64,000 nucleotides of DNA from Anisodus tanguticus (Eukaryota; Streptophyta; Magnoliopsida; Solanales; Solanaceae), in the NCBI GenBank assembly GCA_034509755.1, contig CM067541.1:26914501-26978500 (forward strand), in the 5' to 3' direction. The position numbers and the translations under genes were made by a program. How positions within the stretch are numbered: the first letter of the stretch is position 1; each line of letters opens with the position of its first letter. The notes under the pieces were generated by a model. The model made no database searches, had not been told where the DNA came from, and worked only from the letters and a program-made list of their open reading frames with translations. This document shows positions 57,001 through 64,000 of this stretch, one piece after another.

Positions 57001-60000
57001 CCATCAAGACTAACACTACAGACAAGCACCACAACAACATCTACACCATAATCAAGTTACATCCCATAGTTCTCAGTCATAACAAGTCATATATTCAACC
57101 TCCAAACAGCCCAACAATAAGACCCTAACAACATTTGGAAAATTAGAGCGCTAACTTGTAGTTTCATCACCAAACACTTAACTAACACTTGAATAATCTT
57201 AAGCACAAGAACTAAAGTGTAAATATTACCTTACACAGCAAGTATAACTTTGTACTTAGTCTCTTTAGCACCAAAACAACCCCCAAGTGCACAACAACTT
57301 CATGAAAGCATTCTCTTTTACTTATCCTAGCTTTTAGATGTATAATAATGGTGTAATCGCCTTGAAATCACTTTGAAACCATAGAAATATGGTGGGAGAT
57401 TTAGGGAAATGTTTGGTCAAAAAATAGCCAAAAATGGCCTTTGGAGTCATTAAACCCGAAACAAGTCGGCCACCACTCAAATTGACGGTCCACTTTGATG
57501 GTTCGTACATTTTTGTACCGTCCATAGAAATGAACCGTACATTTGACCTACAAAAATACAGTGAGGGTCTCATTTTGATGGTCTGTACAATTTTGTAATG
57601 ACTGTACATTTGGCCGTCAATTCTGGAAATTTCCTAATTTTGTCAGAATGTATTTTCTTCGATTCGTTTAACTTCAATACACCCCGATACTTCTATAGAC
57701 AACCTTTAAACTCTCATTATTCCTTTGAAGGTTACATATCTTCCTGAAATGGCGGTATCAATCGACAACATGAGGGAACGTGAAACTAAGAGGCGTAACA
57801 TCCTTCCCCTCTTAGAAACATTCATCAACGAATGTTGCAGATATTCTAACTCTCAAATTTTCAAAAATTTCTGTAGTGTTTCCCTTGTAAACAGGACTAT
57901 TCAAATCTGTCAAGCAGCGCAAATACATCTCAAATAAAACACAAAGTAATATATCATCAAATTGGCCTCACGTGACCACTTGTACTTATAATAACCAGAA
58001 AAAAAGTTAGCCATAATTTACCTTAACGTGCTCCTGCTAACTCCTGATCTACGCTTGATACACTTGTTTCAGCAACACCATCTAATTAAGGTACATGGGT
58101 CAGCCTCGGTAAATGAAATAGGAATAGAAGGATTGTATCACACGAATGTTAATATGAATCCAAAGTTTGAAACAACGATTCTTATATTTTTCAACAATTC
58201 TAGCAGAGTTCCTTTGTACGTAGGACTATCTTAGCCTATCGCGCCATTATATGCCATAGCTATTGCCTCATAGGATTATACAACCATAACTTTATCGGTA
58301 CATCATCGAGCTCCACACGGTCGTATATCTCTCTTACAAAATTGCTTAGTGAACTATAATTTATTCGAACTGTTGAATTCTGATATCTGAACTATTTCTT
58401 TTATTTCCTGATTAAATTTTTTGTTTGGTGATGGGTTTAGGTGACAGAGCTCATAGGCATGGAGTATACGTAAGGTTGTGATGAGAAGTCATGGAACAAT
58501 GATTGTTAACGTCAAGGGTTTTGAAAATGATAGGGCTATTTAAATCCATTTCTTCTGTTGTTCTCTCTTTTACTCTTTCTATTATATCCTGATACGATAC
58601 TTTCTTAATATATCACATTTTCCCACCGAAAGATGTCATTTTTCAATAGCTCACTGGTCTTCGGATTTCTTTCGTCAATAAGTTCTTTTTCACTTTTAAA
58701 TTTTCATCATGGTAGTACTTAAAGTGAATGTCCAATAAACCTCCTAATGGACTCAAAATGGGAATCTTTGTCTTAATACTCCTTCAATTCCCAATATAAG
58801 GAAGAGTTCATTTGCCTTCTGCTTTAGAGGATTATCATCGTCTAGTTTCCTTTACGGCCGACCACCTATTACCTCATTGGGTTAACTTTTTTTGGTAGCA
58901 TGGCCCTCTTTTTCAATGGTACACAACCCTATCGTCCATTACCTCTATGTTTATTACGTCAGAACTTCTTGTTTCTTATAATGTCTCCAATTTGCATACT
59001 TATAGGCAATGCTATGCATTCCAAAATAGGTTCATCATTCCTTAGTTATACCCTATATTTGTTCAAGCATTCTTTCTTGATCGTTATCGTTCCTTTTCTA
59101 TTTACCTTGATATTCCTTTTTAATTAATTATTAGAAATAAGACATTCTCTCACCTTCGACGTCGTTTCCTTTTTGATTGGCCTTATATCCTAAGTGTCTA
59201 CTATTTTTACCGACTTCGGGCTAGTGCTTTTTTCGAGAACAACATTTTCTTCACGTTAAGAGTGCAACACCTGACCCTTGTAACTACAAGATCTTTTATA
59301 CGTCATATTCGAGCATCCGTTCGCTGGTTATTTCCTGTACAACCTTTCTATAAGAAAACTCTTGACATACTAGCGTTATTCTTCAGTATTGCTCATGCTA
59401 GGGGTAATCCTTCCCCCTTTTTTCATCAAATAATTTACCTCTACAAGGCGTTGATCTGCTTGATCCCTAGTCACCGTACTTGAGTTAACGCTTCTGTCTT
59501 TATTTTCTGACTCTGACTTCCTTTGCAACCAATGTCATTAACCTTATGACCATTGCGTTATCCTTCTGGTGGAGTTTCTAGTTCATTCGGCAAATCACAA
59601 TTTACCATTACTTGTCCTCTTATACCTTTGTTCCCTTGCTCTTATACTTTAGTTCCTTTCCTTATCGTTTACCTTGGACCATTTTTATCATTTCATCATA
59701 TACTTACGTCGACTTCATTCGGCTTTACTTCTAATTACTTATCCTCAACCTTTTGCTAACATTCGTGGTGAAACTAATGCTTGATGTATTCAAATTTTAA
59801 ATCGTAGCCGGTTTCAGTCTCACCACTAACTCGGGCTTCCCCTCTTAATGGTATTAGAGCTTCTATTTACCCGTCATTACCGGCTTGAATTCTTTTAAGG
59901 ATTCCTTGTCTTAACGTACTCTAGGTACTATCATTTATGGACATCAAGTATTATATTTTTGGCTAGGCAAGTTTAATTACTACTTCTTTACTAATATTCT

Positions 60001-60330
60001 TATATTTAATGGTAGTCGCGCCGTTATGGGTCCCACTCTATTCTCATTATTGATGTTATTAACATTTCCATCTTTTTGCCTTCTATCTATTTGAGAAACA
60101 TCCTTCGACCTATTTACTTTGTCATAACACTTCCACTTGTATTTAGCCGACGTCTGTTTACCCCTTATCGTCTCTTTCTGTCAAATCAATTCTTTATCAC
60201 AACTGTCTTCAAACCAGCTATTCTTGCCCGAACGGCTCATAAAACTATACCATAGAATTCAAAAATCTTATCACTTAATATTGAAAACTCTGCTATCTTT
60301 TACTGTTACCCACACACGAGTGACTACGGT
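57000..60330 (-). mobile_element. Second copy of the reverse Gypsy-like family seen at 7.7-12 kb
   Basis: An LTR part ends at about 57800 with GGCGTAACA, followed by the reverse complement of a purine tract (TCCTTCCCCTCTTAGAAACATTC). The next 2.5 kb matches 8664-11330: shared strings include AACATTC(G/A)TC..CGAATGTTG, GAATT(C/T)TGATATCTGA, ACTTTGTCATA.CA.TTCC and CAAC.AGCTATTCTTGCCC. No protease survives. The left limit near 57000 is a guess. Confidence 0.65.
57465..57640. repeat. Imperfect tandem repeat in the LTR part
   Basis: Variants of TTTGATGGT.(C/T)GTACA.TTTTGTA..G..TGTACATTTG.CC occur twice (from about 57491 and 57576), each around a short palindrome GTAC.TTTTTGTAC. Confidence 0.6.
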
Positions 60331-60974
60331 AAGGGAGGTATATCGTTTGCCATTAACTGGCAAGACCCATCTCTTCTCATAATCTTCCTAAATGGTTCAG
60401 TACTTGTTGAGGAGTTGGGGTTACTAGTTTGAGCATGATATTCCTCGCCCCTTTTCTTTAACTACTTCCTTGAAAGCTTCATGTAACTTAACTCCAGAAA
60501 TCCATTTTCCTTTATCCATTTTTGGGGTTTCCCTTAATCCTTGGATCCGAGAGTACCCTTTTTAAATTATGCATTCACATATCTTTCATGTCCCAATATT
60601 ATGCATGCTACTAGACCTAAGAGTGTTGGGTATACATGTGGCTAAGTAAGGGTTGGTTCCTGAGTCATTTTATTTAGAAATTGAACTTAACTATAGTTTT
60701 ACTAGCCCTTTTCCACATCTATTATCCATTTATGGTCTATATACATTTGTATGTCACACTCTTTAGAAACAATGATAATCAACTAACTATAAGCATAAAC
60801 ACATCTATCCCCAATAAAATTTTCAACATACCTGGTTAGTCACGTAACTCTGAATAACATCGGGACCTACTATTCTCCTTGACTCAATCTTGGGCATCTA
60901 TATACTCTAAGGCTTCTACTTACACACCAATAACACTCCTCAACATCACCCGAATATTTCCCGTAATGCACTTG
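60331..60974. other. Unassigned sequence, no gene seen
   Basis: Pyrimidine-rich like the neighbouring reverse element and probably part of it. No reading frame or motif recognised. Confidence 0.4.
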
Positions 60975-62730
60975 TGATGTAAATCAACTAGCGAACTTAA
61001 ACTCCCAACATAAGTCGAGAAGAGCTTTACTAATGTTGCCAACAATGACACATCATTCTACACTCATATGCCTAAAATGGCACGGAATATGGAGTGGTAT
61101 TGAAGATTGGACTTGAAGTTTAAGAAGGCAACATTTTATTTCGGCTTTGTGTGTAGGTCTTGCCGAAGACCATGTTTTCTTTTAGCTTATCTTTAATTCT
61201 TAGATTAGCTTGTAGTTCTCCTTAGGACATGGTGTAATGTGTAAATAACTCTTAGCTCCCACTAGGACATAGTTAATGTACCACGTAATAAAGGGACAAA
61301 GCCGAGAGGTCCTCCAAAAAGGTGACAAGGTCGTGTGAAGTTGTTCAAGCCAAGGTGGCAAGGACAAGAAGGATGACTAGGCCAAAAGTGACAAGTTGGC
61401 AAGGACAAGAATGATCTAGAAGATGAGGCTTCCAAAAAGACAATTCATGAACCAACTTGAAGACACCAAGAAGATGAAGTGTTGGTCGAAATACTCCCTT
61501 ATCCATTCGGCCAAGGCACACAAATGCAAGGAATGGAAGCTTCCAACACATTCCAAGAAGATGATGTTGTTGGAAGAATCAAGTTCATGAATATTGTTAC
61601 ATATGAGACAACAATTTCGGCCTAGGGAAGAGGAAGGGTTGGCCAAACTCCCTTGGTCACCAAGTCAATCAAAATGTGTCCACACTAGGTGTTAGTTTGT
61701 GTCTTTTCATTTGCTTTCAAGAATAGTCTATTTTGTACTATAAATAGAGGCCTTAGGCCATTGTAAAATATAGAGATTGTGGATATATAAAAGTTGTATT
61801 TTACCCAAAAGATAAGGTATTCAACTTGTGTGTTATATACATTAGTTGGTCCTTGTGTGGGCCTTCGGTTCTTGTGTGAGCCAAACCCTTTGGTGTAAGT
61901 TTTGCTAAGACTTGTATGACTTAGTTGAACCCAAGCGAAGGTCCCTTTGGTGTAAGTCTTGATTATGTCTGTGTGACCTAATTAATACCCAAGCTCGAGG
62001 AACCCCCTTAGTGGTAAGCGAACGTTGGAACTGTGTGGACCAACCTAGCCTAAGCTTGGGGTTACTAAAAGGGCTTCCGACCACCCTCACTTGGCTAGTT
62101 CACGGGTTTGAACTTAGCAACCCCGGTCTTGACCTTGTGGAATTGGTCACCATCTCCTTGGTGTCGACTCTAGAAGTAAAACCCCCGTGTCTCTATCCTC
62201 GGGCTCATCTATCGCACTTCACTACAACCACAACAACCAAACACTTAACCCAAAACCGTACCAACCAACACTTGGTGTGTGTCCTGGTTGCAACTCACTT
62301 TCCGTGTTCATTCCTTATCCAAAACACTTCATTCTTTATACCACCAAATCCCACATGACTCCATAAACATTACCACCAAAGGTTCCCAACCGAAACCTCT
62401 CACACAGTCCCGTCCAATCCCGACAACACCAAACAGTCCACATAACACACCTTGCAGACGACCTCACTGTTTCAGTTATGTTTCGACAATTTTCCATCAT
62501 CAAACCACCAAATCCCAACCACTAAAACAACCCTTATCGTATCCACAACAGCTACACAAAACTCCTTGACCCAATTCCCTATACAACTACCCAAAATAGC
62601 CATTAAACACTACATTGCCCGGCAGTAACGCCCCACCCGACAGTCCACTTTGTGTCCCATTTTCAGGTCGACCTGATTATATCCAACACCCGACCCACTT
62701 ACCCACTTACACCCCTCCTTATATACATCA
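60975..62730 (+). repeat. Probable 5' LTR of a further Gypsy element
   Basis: The right edge ..ACATCA is followed by a primer site at 62734. The left edge is inferred from TGATGT, its exact inverse, at 60975; a start nearer 61100 is possible. It contains TATA-like ACTATAAATAGAGG (61738-61751), a good candidate LTR promoter. It also contains repeated phrases such as CTTTGGTGTAAGT (61889 and 61947). Confidence 0.6.
61738..61751 (+). promoter_or_regulatory. TATA box in the Gypsy LTR
   Basis: ACTATAAATAGAGG is close to the plant TATA consensus (TATAAATA) and lies upstream of the primer site in the expected U3 position. Confidence 0.65.
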
Positions 62731-62733
62731 TAT

Positions 62734-62745
62734 TGGTATCATAGT
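62734..62745 (+). other. Primer-binding site of the Gypsy element
   Basis: TGGTATCATAGT resembles TGGTATCAGAGC, the initiator tRNA-Met complement, with two changes. It is followed within 30 bp by the gag start. Confidence 0.75.
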
Positions 62746-62774
62746 GAGGCCATCCCATCCCCCGCTTTGATGCT

Positions 62775-63240
62775 ATGACTCACATAGACAAAGAAGAGCT
62801 AAGGAGGATCGTAAGAGACGTGTTTGCGAAAAAGTGCAAGTCTTGAAAGAAGAATTTTCGAGGCATGCCATGAATAAAAATGCCAAATCAAGGGTTGTGA
62901 AAAATATTCCAAGGATTTAAAGGAAAGGTACCCCAAGGTCCTTTGTAAGGCCCACAGATGCTAAAGCAAAGGGCGGTACCTCTTTTGCCAATCCCTTGTA
63001 TCTGCAAGAAATTGAAAGGAAGGATAAAAAAAAAGGGGAGAACTTCTTTCGCTTATCCATTGTATACCCAAGAGCGTGAAGAAGTTACAAAAGGGTAGAT
63101 AAAAAAAGAAAAAAATGCTTCCAATGTCAAAAGGTAGGACACTTTGTAAGTGAATGTCCTAATTCCCGGATCATGCTTGAAGAAGAGTATAGAGAGTGTG
63201 GATTTTTCTTGTCTATTAGGGAACCCATACTACTTGAAGA
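62775..63240 (+). pseudogene. Gypsy gag remnant, internally deleted
   Basis: ATG at 62775 gives MTHIDKEELRRIVRDVFAKK, then a stop. The capsid domain is essentially absent. Only a Lys-rich linker and a zinc knuckle CFQCQKVGHFVSEC (63116-63157, C-x2-C-x4-H-x4-C) remain about 340 bp later, followed by an acidic stretch (LEEEY). The element is a deletion derivative. Confidence 0.75.
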
Positions 63241-64000
63241 ACAATAAGAAATCGAGACTCCCTTACTTGATACACCGGACAAAGAGTCAAAGAAGGGAAA
63301 ATCTATAGATACTGACTTCAAGGAACTCTTGGAGGATGTATGTCTGAATGATCTTGCATCCGAAGCACCACCAATGGAAGATGGTGAACTTGCTCTTGAT
63401 TTATTTTCAAGAAGTTCATTATCTACTCACAAAGACCATGGATGCCATCCGGAAGAAACTAAGGATGTGTTATGCCAAGAACAAGAATTGTTCGGCGGAA
63501 GGTATGACCGAAAGGGCCTTAACCCATAACCAAACCCCGCATTGTTGATGCCAAGAGATGATGGGACTTGGCACGTATGTTATCGAGAGGTTGATAACCT
63601 CACCATGAAGTTCACCATTCGTATGCCAAGGTCGAAAGATATTTTTGAAGAGTTTGCAACCGGACCATCAATGATGAAAAGCATTGAACATGCTCTTGGT
63701 TTATTTCCAAGAGGTTCTTTGCCCAATCAACGAACTTACGAACACAATCCAGAAAAGGCTAAGGGAGTACAACAACGCACGTAAGAAACACTAGGCAAGG
63801 ACATTGTCTAAAAGGACTTTAGGCCGTATACGGTGCATGACTTATTGGTGCCAAAAGAACATGAGAAGTGGCACACTTGTGTTACCATCCAAGCTATCGG
63901 CAACATCATGAAAGGCAAGCTCTCTTTACCGAGGTTGAAATTTTCTTTTGAGGGATCAAGTGGAGCTAAGTGGTTCTACAAGATAGACTCGAGGAGAGAA
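63241..64000 (+). pseudogene. Gypsy pol remnant with duplicated RT finger fragments, runs off window end
   Basis: Two similar units lie in tandem. Unit 1 (from 63385) reads ELALDLFSRSSLST ... LMPRDDGTWHVCYREVDN ... IRMPRSKDIFEEF. Unit 2 (from 63686) reads EHALGLFPRGSLPN ... LVPKEHEKWHTCVTIQAIGN ... LSLPRLKFSFEG ... WFYKIDSRRE. Both follow the Gypsy RT finger pattern 'VPKKDG.WRMCVD.RAIN.IT.K...P.PR.DD..DEL'. Corresponding landmarks are 301 bp apart (63385/63686 and 63544/63845). Unit 1 and unit 2 each have in-frame stops. No protease is seen. Confidence 0.7.

Noticed and set aside
62011..62569. Two plus-strand frames of about 100 codons rich in Thr, Pro and His
   Set aside because: They sit in the U5/R part of a probable LTR ahead of its primer site; the composition follows a CCA-rich sequence bias.

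Overview
The window is nuclear DNA of a flowering plant. One intron-rich housekeeping gene sits in a bed of decayed, nested transposable elements. The element types (RTE LINEs with a TTG-repeat tail like TS SINEs, SIRE-type Copia, Gypsy elements with 'TGTAACCCC' or 'TGTTACACCCC' LTR starts) and the TOM40 protein suggest Solanaceae (nightshade family). This is my recognition, not a database result.

Layout. 1-7537: an antisense EXO70 (exocyst) pseudogene, cut by a complete but inactivated Copia element (162-6708, LTRs of 911 and 867 bp, 5-bp target duplication TATAG). 7712-12054: a decayed reverse-strand Gypsy-like element whose only clear coding trace is a protease fragment. 12735-22307: an apparently intact TOM40 gene (mitochondrial outer-membrane protein import channel), 11 exons, 304 residues, with a MITE and an RTE LINE in its 4-kb intron 7. 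23019-24208: a Mutator-like terminal-inverted-repeat element with a 10-bp target duplication and a possible captured exon. 24447-24871: a SIRE-type LTR fragment. 24872-33143: a reverse-strand Gypsy element whose left LTR holds an RTE copy and whose interior holds plastid ycf2 DNA. 33144-40560: decayed SIRE-type Copia sequence ending in a large inverted repeat of 3'-UTR plus LTR. 42474-51668: two Copia elements in tandem sharing the middle LTR (LTR-int-LTR-int-LTR). 52591-57000: a Gypsy LTR of about 2.15 kb with a tRNA-Met primer site and a non-coding interior. 57000-60330: a second copy of the 7.7-12 kb Gypsy-like family. 60975-64000: the LTR, primer site and gag/pol remnant of another Gypsy element, with a tandem duplication of a reverse-transcriptase finger fragment.

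TOM40 is the only gene here that looks functional. All transposon reading frames are interrupted, so any movement would need proteins supplied from elsewhere. I saw no tRNA or rRNA genes and no CRISPR arrays, but small or degenerate RNA genes could be missed by eye. I found no undescribed biological system. The interest lies in the nested insertion history, which several exact target-site duplications let one order.
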